64,000 bases of DNA from NCBI GenBank assembly GCA_024239075.1, contig JANBVI010000032.1, positions 1-64,000 on the forward strand, in the 5' to 3' direction. The position numbers were made by a program, and so were the translations under genes. This document shows, one piece after another, positions 44,005 to 54,245 of the stretch; positions within the stretch are counted from its first letter, which is position 1; each line of letters begins with the position of its first letter. The notes under the pieces are model-generated. The model was not told the DNA's origin. It made no database searches and saw only the letters and a program-made list of their open reading frames with translations. Source of the stretch: Fischerella sp. CENA71 (GTDB lineage: Bacteria; Cyanobacteriota; Cyanobacteriia; Cyanobacteriales; Nostocaceae).

Positions 44005-44283
44005 TTAAAAATCTTCGTCATCAACAAAAAATTCTGCATCATCTTGTGCAGTAAAATTATTTTGTTCAGAAGCAGTCAGCCTCCACAACGGTTGTAGTAA
44101 TCCCATGCCAATCATCCCCACCGCTGCACAGAAAGCCAGTAATAAGCCCACTGGAAGTTGAATTGATTGAAAGCTGAGAAATTTTAAAGATACTGGCGTG
44201 GCGTTTTGTACTGAGAGAAGGGCAACAGCCATTATCCAAAAAACTAGAATAATTATTGTCAGTAGAGTAGCAAGAGTTTTCAT
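44005..44283 (-). CDS. LapA domain (DUF1049) small membrane protein
   Basis: This 92-residue inner-membrane protein has two hydrophobic helices. The first (LATLLTIIILVFWIMAVALLSVQNATPVSLKFL) carries the NATPVSLKFL turn typical of the LapA/DUF1049 family; the second is LPVGLLLAFCAAVGMIGMGLL. The C-terminus is acidic (DDAEFFVDDEDF). E. coli LapA works in lipopolysaccharide assembly together with LapB; no LapB-like gene is seen here. It is convergent with plsC across a heptamer-repeat tract. Confidence 0.83.
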   Translation of the reverse strand: MKTLATLLTIIILVFWIMAVALLSVQNATPVSLKFLSFQSIQLPVGLLLAFCAAVGMIGMGLLQPLWRLTASEQNNFTAQDDAEFFVDDEDF

Positions 44284-44961
44284 GTTGATTGATAACGATC
44301 TGCCATAGCCACAACTTTCTTCACCTATTTTAGGTTTTGAGAAGTGGTAAATTATTTCTATTTAGGCATTTTTATCTCTAAACGAGAATTTATCTAACTA
44401 TTTGTAAAGTATAGGTCAATATTAGTGTTGCAAATCTTTATGTATACAACCACTAGAAGTAGACCAATAGTACAATATAGTGCATCGTACTTTACTTTCA
44501 ACCAAGATTTTCAACCACTTATTCCAAATATTCTCCCCATTCTGTTAGATGTGGAGCTACTAGCATTTAGTCTGGTTTAGGTTCAAAGGTGAAAAGGTGG
44601 ATATTGAGCAGCCAGCAAAAATGTTGGTAAGCGAAGCCTCCGATACAGCTTAGATATTTGCCACAATAGTATTTAGTAATTTCTAGAGTGGCAATAACAA
44701 CAAAATCAAGGATATATTTAATCCCATACTCAGATGCTGGGTTTTAGCAATTAGTAGTAAATATCAATGCTCGAAGCTGAATTTCAGTAAGCAGCATTGT
44801 CATTTACGATTACCATCGCATAAAACCGTTCAGCGATTTTTACCGTCCAAGCAGAATCTGCCATCACGTAAATGGCAGTTTGGTTAGCTACTTGGCTACT
44901 AAGTGAGTAAAGCCTGTGTAGCTGATGTTATGCCCCGTCTTTGTCTCACAGTTGCTAAGTA
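44284..44961. other. intergenic region, no gene accepted
   Basis: These 678 bp contain a 7-bp hairpin (CTGCCAT at 44858 pairing with ATGGCAG at 44872). A 26-codon minus-strand frame starting in that hairpin was not accepted. No tRNA or repeat family was recognised. Confidence 0.4.
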
Positions 44962-45789
44962 ATGTCAACTCCAGAGCGACCTTTTGCCAGTTATCATCTT
45001 TGGTCTTTAGTTGCCCCCGCATCTGGGCAACAACGTTGGCACTGTCAAATGAGACGAGGATATATTAAAGCACGCCAACATGAACCTCAAGTTAAAGCAC
45101 TGTTAACAAAAGTTACACCACCTCAGCGTATAGGCTTGTTAGCACAAAAAGGTATTTATGAATTTCATCACCACAGATACCTATTAAATCAATCAGACGG
45201 CGTAGAAAAAGTTGCCGAACTACTGAGACTAAGCAATTCATCAGATGAAGTGCAACAGCGTGTGTTGCAAATTTTGCAGAAATACCACAATGAGCCATTG
45301 CTTTCAGGTAAACGTATAGTCTTGTTAACCCGTGGCGATGAAGGATTTCCTAAACCAATTTTAATTGATCAAAAACACTATTGTTTTCGCTTGTATGCGG
45401 CGATGGATTGTATTTTCATAGAATCGTCAGGCAATTTACATATTATAGATTTTAAAACTGGTAAATCTGCTTTTGACCGTCGCCAGGCACTAGTTTATCT
45501 ATTGGCAGCTCGTTATCTTTATCCTAAACACAAAGCTATAGCTTCTTTTTATAATTTAGAATTTTCTAAAAAATCGGAATTAATTAGTGTTAGCAAAAAT
45601 GAATTAGATTTTCTGGAGTTTGAATTAGCTAATATTGCTCAAAAACACCAACAAGATTTACAAAAATATCAACAACAAACTCAGAAATTTAGTCAAATCT
45701 TTCCACCCAATCCTGGCTACCACTGCCGATTTTGCCCATTTAATTCTATATGTGAATTTTCTGCTTTCAATGCTTCGCAAACAGTCTAG
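44962..45789 (+). CDS. PD-(D/E)XK nuclease superfamily protein with a Cas4/AddB-like cysteine set
   Basis: This 275-residue protein is of the RecB-like PD-(D/E)XK nuclease superfamily. The catalytic strand pair is FRLYAAMDCIF then LHIIDFKTGKSAFDRRQALVYLLAARYL (Asp and DFK near residues 143 and 160, with the QxxxY motif after). The C-terminal CRFCPFNSIC (Cys255, 258, 264) and an N-terminal Cys28 form a four-cysteine pattern like the 4Fe-4S clusters of Cas4 and AddB. No CRISPR array or cas genes are present, so it is likely a repair nuclease or a stand-alone cyanobacterial relative. The exact role is unknown. Confidence 0.78.
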   Translation: MSTPERPFASYHLWSLVAPASGQQRWHCQMRRGYIKARQHEPQVKALLTKVTPPQRIGLLAQKGIYEFHHHRYLLNQSDGVEKVAELLRLSNSSDEVQQRVLQILQKYHNEPLLSGKRIVLLTRGDEGFPKPILIDQKHYCFRLYAAMDCIFIESSGNLHIIDFKTGKSAFDRRQALVYLLAARYLYPKHKAIASFYNLEFSKKSELISVSKNELDFLEFELANIAQKHQQDLQKYQQQTQKFSQIFPPNPGYHCRFCPFNSICEFSAFNASQTV

Positions 45790-46154
45790 TCTTAATGAGG
45801 AAGAATCAGGCTGGCGATCGCATTCTCTATCAAACACCAATTGCACTTCTAATTCCTCTTAACTTGCATATTTTAGAACCGTTATACAGCAAGGGTTTGA
45901 GAAATATCATCAAAATTTGCTTGTTTCATATTTTGCTGGCGTGTACTCGCGCTAGTAGGAGGCTCGTTTGAAACGCGTAGACGCAAAGCGGAAGTGATGA
46001 GATGAATTGCGCGTGAGTTGACAACAGTCCTCAGGAGAATAACAAAAATGAGACGGACCCTAGCTAATTACCAGCCTACGCAACAATATAAGTGAAAACA
46101 AGATCCCCGACTTCTTAAAGAAGTCGGGGATCTTGGTGATATTGGCGGAGTTCG
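45790..46154. other. convergent intergenic region with a palindrome
   Basis: These 365 bp hold a dispersed palindrome at 46100-46134 that may end transcription of both flanking genes. Nothing else was recognised. Confidence 0.5.
46100..46134. repeat. dispersed palindrome AGATCCCCGACTTCTT; likely terminator
   Basis: Arms of about 16 bases are perfectly complementary around a tiny loop. The same arm sequence recurs at 57580. It lies between convergent genes, 20 bp before the end of the transglutaminase gene. Confidence 0.8.
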
Positions 46155-47825
46155 CTAAAACGGTGGTAACTCTCCCAAAATGGTGAAGCGAATGTGATTA
46201 ATTGCTAACTCACCAATAGAAATTTCTTCTTTTGTCAGCCTCACGCCTTTACTAGTTATAGTTTCAAAGGGAATACCTTTACCAATTTCAATGTGATACC
46301 AGCACAAACCCATAAAAAACCTTGTGGGATAAGGTCCATTATTACCAATATCATCAGGATTAGATTCCATTGGCAACCAGCCAAAACCAGGTATATAGAA
46401 TTCCAACCACACATGGTTATAGTCTGGTTGTAAAGGGACATGTTGGTGTTCTGCGTAGGTAGGACATTTATAGCGTCCGACGGTACGACAAGCTATGCCA
46501 TTTAAGCGACACAAAGCCAATAAGACACCTACATACTCGCCGCAAGAACCTATGCCTCTTTCTAAAACTCGATCTGGAGTATCTATGTGAGGTTTAATAC
46601 CATAAGATAACTGGTCATAAACATAATTACGGATGCTGTACATTTTCCGCAGCAAATTGGTTTCTGTGCCAATTGCTTCTTCCGCAGCACGGCGGACAAT
46701 GGTAGTATCCATCGCTAATTCATCATCATCCACAAGATAGCGAGTTTGATATTCTGGTGATAGTTCAGGAATATCTTCGACATCTGGTGGAGTGAGGCGA
46801 TATTTTATACCTCTGACTTCCACAACTGCTTTCCAGCCAAACATGTGCCGTTCGCCTGGGGTAAGGGTATCAAATTTAAACACAGCCACACGTTGCCCAT
46901 CTATAATTTCTTCCTCAAAAGGTAATCCGACAGGTTCAACATGTTTGACTTTTTGGCGGTCTGTGTCGCTGGGTAAGGCAATACGCCATTCTAATTCTTG
47001 TAAGTAAACCTCTTCAATTGGCGCAATTTCCTCCACATAGGACATTTCGATCAGATAGCCATTAGAAAGAGCGTAGCGCTTGTCTGGGAAATAACGATAC
47101 TGGAGCTGGTGAATAAACGTGCGATCGCGGTATGCTAATTCATGGTTAGGGTCAGCATTTGGATTATCGCGAACATAAGGTTCTTCGGAAGCGTAGGCAA
47201 CGTAAAGAGTTTGTTGGCCTGTGTGTGTATCTGTTTGTACTGCTATACCTGTAGGAGATTCAAATGGTGTTAGCACACTAAATTGCACTTCTCCTGTTGC
47301 CCTATCCATACAGTAAACAGTTTGTTCTGTAGTATCGCAAGCCCAAAGAATTTCATCTGTTACAGCCAAATTTTCGATTCCTACACCAGGAGCATAAAAT
47401 CTGGTAATTTCTTTACGGGTATCGCGATTAAAAATTAAGATATCTCCCAACTTTTGGCAACTGACGTAAACTGTTGATTCCCAAACAGCAATACCATTAG
47501 CAGGGTAAGGTAGGGTAACAAAATGTTCCAGCCCCAAAGAATTTAGTTTACACAAATAAACACTATTATCCCTTGTCACCCAGAGGGTATCTTCCCAAAT
47601 TGCCAAACCAGTGACGTCTGTAAATTCTCTGCTTTGATGAGCATTGAGAATTTTGGTATTGTCAGTGGCAGGATCTATTTGCAGCAGATACCCTTTAGGA
47701 GAGTCGATAGCAATCAGGGTATCCTGGAAGAAAGTAATGCCACCCAAAACGGCAGCACCAATTGGTCGAATTGTTTTTTGCCCGAACATCTGGCTAGCGG
47801 TCAAACTGGGAAGAGCAAAATTCAT
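46155..47825 (-). CDS. beta-propeller / transglutaminase-like protein
   Basis: This is a 556-residue two-part protein. Residues 1-230 show repeats of the type VTGLAIWEDTLWVTRDNSVYLCKL and NGIAVWESTVYVSCQKLGDILIFN, consistent with an NHL/PQQ-like beta-propeller. Residues 380-520 are a transglutaminase-like fold with the triad Cys in RGIGSCGEYVGVLLALC, His in DYNHVWLEFYIPGFGWLP and Asp in ESNPDD. Such domains act as proteases or crosslinking enzymes. There is no signal peptide, so it is probably cytoplasmic. It stands alone on the minus strand. The function is not known. Confidence 0.78.
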   Translation of the reverse strand: MNFALPSLTASQMFGQKTIRPIGAAVLGGITFFQDTLIAIDSPKGYLLQIDPATDNTKILNAHQSREFTDVTGLAIWEDTLWVTRDNSVYLCKLNSLGLEHFVTLPYPANGIAVWESTVYVSCQKLGDILIFNRDTRKEITRFYAPGVGIENLAVTDEILWACDTTEQTVYCMDRATGEVQFSVLTPFESPTGIAVQTDTHTGQQTLYVAYASEEPYVRDNPNADPNHELAYRDRTFIHQLQYRYFPDKRYALSNGYLIEMSYVEEIAPIEEVYLQELEWRIALPSDTDRQKVKHVEPVGLPFEEEIIDGQRVAVFKFDTLTPGERHMFGWKAVVEVRGIKYRLTPPDVEDIPELSPEYQTRYLVDDDELAMDTTIVRRAAEEAIGTETNLLRKMYSIRNYVYDQLSYGIKPHIDTPDRVLERGIGSCGEYVGVLLALCRLNGIACRTVGRYKCPTYAEHQHVPLQPDYNHVWLEFYIPGFGWLPMESNPDDIGNNGPYPTRFFMGLCWYHIEIGKGIPFETITSKGVRLTKEEISIGELAINHIRFTILGELPPF

Positions 47826-48117
47826 ATTAAACTAATTAACTTAAAGGTTTAGCACGCCCGAAATTTATTTTGGTATGTTTTGTGCAATTCAACTCCCAAC
47901 TTTTGTTACTCACAATTATCAAGGATGATGTGCTATAAAAGGCAGTTACTTTAGCAATAACACTGAAATATTGCTGTAGAAAAATTAGGGAGGTGTGAGA
48001 AATCACACTGAAGTTAATGCTTTTTGGCAATATTCCTAATGTAACTTTAGTTGATGGTTTTTATCGCTATCACTAAATTATGATCGAATTCTGTAACCAT
48101 TTCCTGTAACTTATACA

Positions 48118-51003
48118 ATGTCTGCTCATTCTCTGCCTGATTCAACTACCGCTTGGCATAGTTTAGAAGTTGATAAAGCAATAGAACTGCTCTCCACTAA
48201 TGCAGACACTGGCTTATCACCTCAAGAAGTGCAACAGCGATTGGAAAAGTACGGTCCGAACGAACTTGAGGAAACCGGTGGTCGTAGCGCCTGGGAAATT
48301 TTGGTAGATCAGTTCAAAAACATCATGTTATTGATGCTGATCGCCGTGGCAATTATTTCTGGGGTTTTAGACCTGCTGGCGTTGCAAAGGGGCGAGTTGA
48401 AACCGGGTGAAGTACCATTCAAAGATACGATCGCCATCTTAGCAATTGTCATCCTCAACGGTATCCTGGGCTATGTTCAAGAAAGCCGTGCCGAAAAAGC
48501 CCTCGCAGCACTGAAAAAACTCTCCTCTCCCAACGTCCGCATTATTCGTAATGGTAAACCATCAGAGGTGGCTGCTAAGGATTTAGTGCCGGGAGATGTG
48601 ATGCTGCTAGAAGCAGGGGTGCAAGTGGCAGCAGATGGACTTTTATTAGAAACATCCAACTTGCAAATCCGAGAATCGGCACTCACGGGTGAAGCCGAAG
48701 CGGTTAACAAACAGGCAAAAACTACATTACCTGAAGATACAGGAATTGGCGATCGCATCAATTCGGTTTTCCAAGGTACAGAAGTTGTCCAAGGACGGGG
48801 CAAGGTTCTAGTAACAAACACTGGAATGACAACCGAACTCGGAAAAATTGCTACCATGTTGCAGTCCGTGGAAAGTGAACCCACGCCTCTACAACAACGG
48901 ATGACCCAGCTTGGCAATGTCCTAGTCACAGGTTCTTTAGTATTAGTAGCGATTGTTGTAATTGTAGGTTTACTGCGTGGTGGTAACTTAACAGAACTAT
49001 TGGAAGTTTCTTTGAGTATGGCGGTGGCGGTAGTGCCAGAAGGTTTACCCGCAGTGATCACCGTTACCCTAGCTTTGGGAACTCAACGAATGGTACGTCG
49101 CAAAGCTTTAATTCGCAAACTACCAGCTGTAGAAACCCTGGGTTCTGTCACCACAATTTGTTCTGATAAAACTGGTACTCTGACCCAGAACAAAATGGTA
49201 GTACAAGCTGTCTACACACATGCTTCTAATCCAAGTCAGGATCAAACAACTTCTCTTCACCGAGAATTTCGCGTTACAGGAGAAGGTTACGCTCCTACAG
49301 GCGAGTTTCAACTAGAGAATAATCCTATTGAGGTACAAGACAACCCAGAACTACAAGCCTTGTTAGTTGCTTGTGCTGTTTGTAATGATGCACATTTGCA
49401 ACAACAACAAGGAGAATGGGCTATTTTAGGAGACCCCACAGAGGGCGCCTTGGTGACACTGGCTGCCAAAGGAGGAGTTGAAAAAGATCAGTGGGATAGT
49501 AAATTGCCACGTGTGAGTGAGTTCCCGTTTTCTTCCGAACGGAAGCGAATGAGTGTGATTTCTAAAGTTGAGCAAGTAGAAACAGGGGTTTCGCCTTTAA
49601 ATGATGTTGACCCAACTATCAGCAACTTGGTGAAGTCTCATAACTATTTAATGTTTACCAAAGGCTCACCAGAATTAATTTTGGCTCGTTGTACTCAACT
49701 TTATATAGGTAATGGTGCTGTTTCTCTGACTCAAGAACAGCGAGATGAAATTTTAGCAGAAAACGATCGCATGGCTTCTAATGGTCTGCGAGTACTGGGT
49801 TTTGCCTATAAACCATTGACAGAAATTCCACCGGAAGGTTCAGACGAAACATCCGAACAAGAATTAGTCTGGGTGGGTTTAGTCGGAATGCTTGACGCAC
49901 CTCGTCCTGAAGTTAGGGCGGCGGTACAAGAATGTCGAGAAGCAGGCATTCGACCGATTATGATTACTGGTGATCATCAGTTAACAGCACGCGCGATCGC
50001 CACTGATCTAGGAATTGCCCAAACAGGCGATCGTGTCCTGACAGGCCAAGAACTGCAACGGATGAGCGACCAAGACCTAGAGCAAAATGTAGACTTGGTG
50101 AGTATTTATGCTAGGGTTGCCCCAGAACACAAACTGCGAATTGTCCAAGCCTTACAGCGTCGGGGCAGATTTGTGGCGATGACTGGTGATGGCGTTAACG
50201 ACGCTCCCGCCCTCAAACAAGCTGATATCGGTATTGCTATGGGTATCACCGGTACTGATGTCAGTAAAGAAGCCAGTGACATGGTGCTACTAGATGACAA
50301 CTTTGCTACCATTGTTGCTGCCACTGAAGAAGGTCGAGTTGTTTACACCAATATCCGCCGTTTTATTAAATATATTCTGGGTAGTAATATTGGTGAAGTT
50401 CTCACGATCGCAGCTGCGCCAATTTTAGGATTAGGAGGAGTACCCCTCACACCCCTGCAAATTCTGTGGATGAACTTGGTGACAGATGGTTTACCAGCCT
50501 TAGCCTTAGCTGTAGAACCCCCCGAACCCGACGTGATGAAGCGTCCTCCTTTTAGTCCTCGTGAAAGCATTTTCGCTAGAGGCTTGGGTTCTTATATGAT
50601 TCGCATCGGGATTATTTTCGCGATCATTACTATTGTTCTCATGGAGTGGGCATACTTTCACTCCCAAGCATACACTGATGGATTGAGTCCAGATCGCTGG
50701 AAAACAATGGTGTTTACTTCCCTGTGTCTTGCTCAAATGGGACATGCGATCGCAATTCGCTCCAACAACCGACTGACAATAGAAATGAATCCTTTGTCAA
50801 ATCCTTATGTCTTAGGAGCAGTTGTGTTAACCACGATTTTACAACTGATGCTGGTTTATGTTCCTCCTCTGCGTAATTTCTTCGGCACTCACTATATTAC
50901 TTTGCCGGAATTAGGGATTTGTCTTGGCTTCAGCGCCTTAATGTTTGTGTGGATTGAAATTGAAAAGATCGTCTTCCGATTCATGGGCAAGAAGACTGTT
51001 TAG
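48118..51003 (+). CDS. cation-transporting P-type ATPase, Ca2+-ATPase (P2) type
   Basis: This 961-residue inner-membrane pump has an N-terminal cation-ATPase domain ([23 protein letters not shown]), the actuator TGEAEAV motif, the phosphorylation site [13 protein letters not shown] with Asp350, the nucleotide-binding [13 protein letters not shown] and the hinge [22 protein letters not shown]4 contains [23 protein letters not shown] and M5-M6 have NIGEVL and [17 protein letters not shown], where P2A pumps bind Ca2+. The C-terminal four-helix cation domain is complete. It resembles cyanobacterial PacL/Pma1-type pumps; Ca2+ is the likely ion, with Na+ possible. Confidence 0.92.
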   Translation: MSAHSLPDSTTAWHSLEVDKAIELLSTNADTGLSPQEVQQRLEKYGPNELEETGGRSAWEILVDQFKNIMLLMLIAVAIISGVLDLLALQRGELKPGEVPFKDTIAILAIVILNGILGYVQESRAEKALAALKKLSSPNVRIIRNGKPSEVAAKDLVPGDVMLLEAGVQVAADGLLLETSNLQIRESALTGEAEAVNKQAKTTLPEDTGIGDRINSVFQGTEVVQGRGKVLVTNTGMTTELGKIATMLQSVESEPTPLQQRMTQLGNVLVTGSLVLVAIVVIVGLLRGGNLTELLEVSLSMAVAVVPEGLPAVITVTLALGTQRMVRRKALIRKLPAVETLGSVTTICSDKTGTLTQNKMVVQAVYTHASNPSQDQTTSLHREFRVTGEGYAPTGEFQLENNPIEVQDNPELQALLVACAVCNDAHLQQQQGEWAILGDPTEGALVTLAAKGGVEKDQWDSKLPRVSEFPFSSERKRMSVISKVEQVETGVSPLNDVDPTISNLVKSHNYLMFTKGSPELILARCTQLYIGNGAVSLTQEQRDEILAENDRMASNGLRVLGFAYKPLTEIPPEGSDETSEQELVWVGLVGMLDAPRPEVRAAVQECREAGIRPIMITGDHQLTARAIATDLGIAQTGDRVLTGQELQRMSDQDLEQNVDLVSIYARVAPEHKLRIVQALQRRGRFVAMTGDGVNDAPALKQADIGIAMGITGTDVSKEASDMVLLDDNFATIVAATEEGRVVYTNIRRFIKYILGSNIGEVLTIAAAPILGLGGVPLTPLQILWMNLVTDGLPALALAVEPPEPDVMKRPPFSPRESIFARGLGSYMIRIGIIFAIITIVLMEWAYFHSQAYTDGLSPDRWKTMVFTSLCLAQMGHAIAIRSNNRLTIEMNPLSNPYVLGAVVLTTILQLMLVYVPPLRNFFGTHYITLPELGICLGFSALMFVWIEIEKIVFRFMGKKTV

Positions 51004-51176
51004 GTATGAGGAATTGGGGATCGGGAGAAGAAGACGCGGAGACAATGAGACGCGGTGACGCGGTGACGGGGAGAGTGTCTCCCTTATCTCCCTTCCCAAT
51101 TTTGAATTTTGTAGACGCGGAGCGGCTTCCGCAGGTATTTTGAATTTTGAATTGGGATATCCCCTATCTATGATCT
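51004..51176 (+). repeat. low-complexity repeats between the P-type ATPase gene and recF
   Basis: GACGCGG/GTGACGC words (51030-51075) and TTTTGAATTTTG words (51102-51155) recur, with an AGACGCGGAGCGGCTTCCGC palindrome-like piece at 51113-51132. No gene was seen. Confidence 0.65.
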
Positions 51177-52304
51177 ATGTATTTAAAAACCCTCCACCTC
51201 CGACACTTTCGTAACTACCAAGAGCAGCAGGTTGAGTTTACTGCTCCTAAAACGATTTTGGTGGGCAATAATGCTCAGGGTAAATCTAATTTATTGGAGG
51301 CGGTGGAGTTATTAGCAACATTGCGATCGCATCGTACTTTCCGCGATCGCGAATTAGTGCAAGAAGGAGAAGAACTCGCGCAAATTAATGCTTCTCTCAA
51401 ACGAGAGACTAGCATTAGCACTCTAAACTTAATTTTGCGTCGTAATGGTCGCCGGACTGTAAACCTCAACGGCGAAAACCTCCGGCGTCAAATGGACTTT
51501 CTTGGTGTCTTGAATGGCGTACAGTTTTCGAGCTTGGACTTGGAACTAGTACGGGGAGGCCCGGAAGGTCGTCGTCACTGGCTAGATACTCTGTTGATTC
51601 AACTAGAACCAGTATACGCACACATTTTACAGCAATATCATCAAGTATTGCGCCAGCGAAATGCCTTTTTGAAACGCAATGTAGAGACGAGCCATGGCGC
51701 GTCTCTACAATCAGAATTAGCTATATGGGATGCACAGTTGGCGATCGCAGGTACGCGAGTAATTCGGCGCAGAGAACGAGCCATACAACGACTCGCTCCC
51801 ATCGCCAAAATGTGGCACGCTAGCATTAGTGGTAGTAAAGAAATTTTGCAAATAAAATACTCACCCAACGTTCCTTTAGAACAAAATTATCCAGAAAAAG
51901 TGCAGCAAGCTTTTCTAGAAAAGTTGCAACAACGAACTGTTGCTGAATTGCACCAAGGTACTACTTTGGTTGGACCACATCGGGACGAAGTAGAATTAAT
52001 AATTAATCAAACACCAGCCCGTCAATATGGTTCCCAAGGTCAGCAACGAACCCTAGTCTTAGCTTTGAAACTAGCAGAATTAAAATTAATTGAAGAAGTT
52101 GTGGGAGAACCACCACTGCTACTGCTTGATGATGTTTTAGCTGAACTCGATCCATCTCGTCAAAATCAATTACTTGATACGATTCAAGACCGTTTTCAAA
52201 CAATAATTACTACTACTCATTTGGGTGCTTTTGATTCCCAATGGTTAAATTCTTCCCAGATTTTTTATGTTAAAAGTGGTGAAATATCAATTGTTGGTGA
52301 TTAG
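51177..52304 (+). CDS. recF: DNA replication and repair protein RecF
   Basis: This 375-residue SMC-like ATPase loads RecA at gaps in DNA. The N-terminal MYLKTLHLRHFRNYQEQQVEF with Walker A VGNNAQGKSNLLEAVELLATLRSHR near residue 32 is classical. GLVGPHRDEVEL-type TTLVGPHRDEVELIIN, the signature SQGQQRTLVLALKLAELKL and Walker B LLLLDDVLAELDPSRQNQLL follow. The length is normal. At residues 169-177 the frame carries VETSHGASL, encoded by a dispersed palindrome (51681-51708) inserted without breaking the frame. recF stands alone, without dnaA, dnaN or gyrB, as is usual in cyanobacteria. Confidence 0.95.
   Translation: MYLKTLHLRHFRNYQEQQVEFTAPKTILVGNNAQGKSNLLEAVELLATLRSHRTFRDRELVQEGEELAQINASLKRETSISTLNLILRRNGRRTVNLNGENLRRQMDFLGVLNGVQFSSLDLELVRGGPEGRRHWLDTLLIQLEPVYAHILQQYHQVLRQRNAFLKRNVETSHGASLQSELAIWDAQLAIAGTRVIRRRERAIQRLAPIAKMWHASISGSKEILQIKYSPNVPLEQNYPEKVQQAFLEKLQQRTVAELHQGTTLVGPHRDEVELIINQTPARQYGSQGQQRTLVLALKLAELKLIEEVVGEPPLLLLDDVLAELDPSRQNQLLDTIQDRFQTIITTTHLGAFDSQWLNSSQIFYVKSGEISIVGD
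51681..51708. repeat. dispersed palindrome inserted in frame within recF
   Basis: GTAGAGACGAGCCATGGC then GCGTCTCTAC forms a near-perfect inverted repeat with an NcoI-like CCATGG centre. The same element stands at 56126-56151 between genes (GTAGAGACGCGCCATGGC then GCGTCTCT). Within recF it encodes an extra surface-loop-like segment. Confidence 0.85.
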
Positions 52305-52307
52305 TAG

Positions 52308-53111
52308 TTAGTGGTTGGTAATAATTAAATCTTCGCCTACTGCCACACTACCACTACTAATCACCTGTGCTAAAACACCAGTCTGGGTATGCTGACACTG
52401 CTCTTGCAAAAGAGACAGTAACCTAATATCTCGCTCTCCTGTTTCCGGATTGACATCTATATTTAAACAGCGATTAATTCTAGCTGTCACAACAATTTTT
52501 GCAGTTCCAATTTGTATTTCTTTTCCAATCCAGTCAAATTCTTCCCAAGCAGAGACACCTGCTACAACAATATTGGGACGAAAGCGCCGTACATCTATTG
52601 GTTGTGCAGCTAATTCACTTAAATTGTCAATGGTTGCTTGACTGACGAGAGAAAGATGTCCCGCTTCTCGATCAGGGTAGCGAGTTTTGTCAAATTCTCC
52701 AACTAGTTGTAGAGGTGCGCGGTTGGGATGTCTCGCAGCTTGACTGGGGTAAATTCCTGCTAAATAACCTGTGAAAAAGGCTGATATTAAATTCCGTCCT
52801 TCAGAAGTCTTAGTATCAGCAACTAATAACTCTATACCTTTGCGCTTGACTGTGAAATTTCCAGTTTCTGGTTCGTAGAAACAATTTAAAGCTGCGAGTC
52901 CTGGCCAGTCATTTTGCATGATGAAGTTTTGCTTCTTCATCCAAGGTACTATTGTTGAGTTGTTATCTATGTCGTCTTGCTTGTACATCAAAGCAAAAGC
53001 GCGATCGCCAGGAATACCATGTCCTACCTCAAGGTGGACGCGATCGCTCTTGTGACAGCTTAATCCTTTGATTGGATAAATCAATAATTGTTGAATTGAT
53101 ATTTTAGTCAT
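52308..53111 (-). CDS. MOSC domain-containing protein
   Basis: This 267-residue protein has an N-terminal MOSC_N beta-barrel (KISIQQLLIYPIKGLSCHKSDRVHLEVGHGIPGDRAFALMY) followed by a MOSC domain with VDVRRFRPNIVVAGVSAWEEFDWIG, the invariant-Cys segment ARINRCLNIDVNPETGERD near residue 218 and a C-terminal GVLAQVISSGSVAVGEDL. MOSC proteins bind molybdenum cofactor or carry sulfur as a cysteine persulfide, as in the Moco sulfurase C-domain and the mARC amidoxime reductase. It is convergent with recF, 3 bp after its stop. The substrate is unknown. Confidence 0.85.
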   Translation of the reverse strand: MTKISIQQLLIYPIKGLSCHKSDRVHLEVGHGIPGDRAFALMYKQDDIDNNSTIVPWMKKQNFIMQNDWPGLAALNCFYEPETGNFTVKRKGIELLVADTKTSEGRNLISAFFTGYLAGIYPSQAARHPNRAPLQLVGEFDKTRYPDREAGHLSLVSQATIDNLSELAAQPIDVRRFRPNIVVAGVSAWEEFDWIGKEIQIGTAKIVVTARINRCLNIDVNPETGERDIRLLSLLQEQCQHTQTGVLAQVISSGSVAVGEDLIITNH

Positions 53112-53273
53112 GGGGAAAGGGGATCAGGGATTGGGAATGAGTCTGTATTAATATTGTCTATATAGCTATTAACCACTCTGTATTACATATTATCCACTCC
53201 CCGATCCCCGTTACCCCTTATTCCCAAAGGGGACCCCTACCTTCCCCGATCCCCGATCCCCGATCCCCTTTCC
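53112..53273 (-). repeat. GATCCCC-type low-complexity repeats
   Basis: CCCCGATC heptamer-like words recur at 53200-53270, and AGGGGATCAGGG words occur near 53117. Such tracts are dispersed through this genome type. No gene was seen. Confidence 0.75.
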
Positions 53274-54245
53274 CTATTCCTTGGCTGAACTTATCGGTTT
53301 TTGTCCTGCTGAAATAGTCTTTCTACCTTGAGGTAAACCAGCCGTAATACTACGGAAATATAGACCTCCAACAGTTAGTAAAAATACAATATATCCAACT
53401 GCTTGCACAACATAAAGATGTTCTCTGTAGCCAAATAGGGCTTTGATGACAATACCAGGGAATTTTTCTTCTGGCAGAATATTGGCTGTATTCCAAACCA
53501 TTGGTCCTAGTATACAAGAATGAATTTTAGTAAACCGTTCATAGTAAAAACAAAGGTTTTCAGAAGCCCGACTACTGAGGGCATAATTAGCAGCAGCTTC
53601 ATCAAAATTATGTAATGCAGAAATTACTAATCCACCAACAATTAATACTAGTAAAACACCCATTACCTGGAAAAATTGCCGGATATTGATTTTCACTCCC
53701 CACTTAAATAAAAGCACACCTATTGCTGCTGCAACTGCAATCCCGCTAATCGCACCAAGCGCCGGAATTAGTCCTTGTTGAAAATTAGCAGCAATGAATA
53801 AAACTGTTTCAAAACCTTCACGAACAACGGCAATTAAAATTAAGCTAAAAACACCCCAACCAGCATTAGTATTATCTTTTAAAGCATCTGTTACTGCTCC
53901 CTCTACTTGAGCTTTCATAAATCTGGCTTGTTTGGTCATCCAGATCAGCATCCAACTGAGCATCGCGATCGCCAGTAGGCTGAAGACAGCTTCCATTAAT
54001 GGTTCAACTACAGATGTGTACTGGGGATTAATTGTTCCCAATACTTGTATTAGCCAACTAAACAGCACACCAATCAGCGCACTCAAGGCGATACCAACAC
54101 CAACACCAGCATACACCCAAGGGTTAAGTCGGGATTGTTTAGCTTTTTTCAACAAAGCCAAGACAATACCAACCACTAAGGCTGCTTCTACTCCTTCTCG
54201 GAGTGTAATTACAAAAGTAGGTAGAGCAGTACTAAAGTTCATCAT
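53274..54245 (-). CDS. FTR1 family iron permease (EfeU-like)
   Basis: This 323-residue inner-membrane protein has about seven helices. The two REGxE iron-binding motifs of the FTR1/EfeU family are present: ITLREGVEAALVVGIVLALLKK at the start and VVREGFETVLFIAANFQQG near residue 140. The C-terminal half carries NTANILPEEKFPGIVIKALFGYREHLYVVQAVGYIVFL. It imports ferric iron produced by a partner ferroxidase. Downstream order on the minus strand is HhH lipoprotein (54952), ferritin-like protein (54344), then this gene, with a multicopper oxidase just upstream (56436). The set parallels yeast Fet3/Ftr1 and bacterial EfeUOB. Confidence 0.9.
   Translation of the reverse strand: MMNFSTALPTFVITLREGVEAALVVGIVLALLKKAKQSRLNPWVYAGVGVGIALSALIGVLFSWLIQVLGTINPQYTSVVEPLMEAVFSLLAIAMLSWMLIWMTKQARFMKAQVEGAVTDALKDNTNAGWGVFSLILIAVVREGFETVLFIAANFQQGLIPALGAISGIAVAAAIGVLLFKWGVKINIRQFFQVMGVLLVLIVGGLVISALHNFDEAAANYALSSRASENLCFYYERFTKIHSCILGPMVWNTANILPEEKFPGIVIKALFGYREHLYVVQAVGYIVFLLTVGGLYFRSITAGLPQGRKTISAGQKPISSAKE

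Noticed and set aside
44790-44870. 26-codon minus-strand frame beginning MADSAWTVKIAERF
   Set aside because: The sequence looks protein-like but is too short, begins within a 7-bp hairpin and has no recognisable family or ribosome-binding site.
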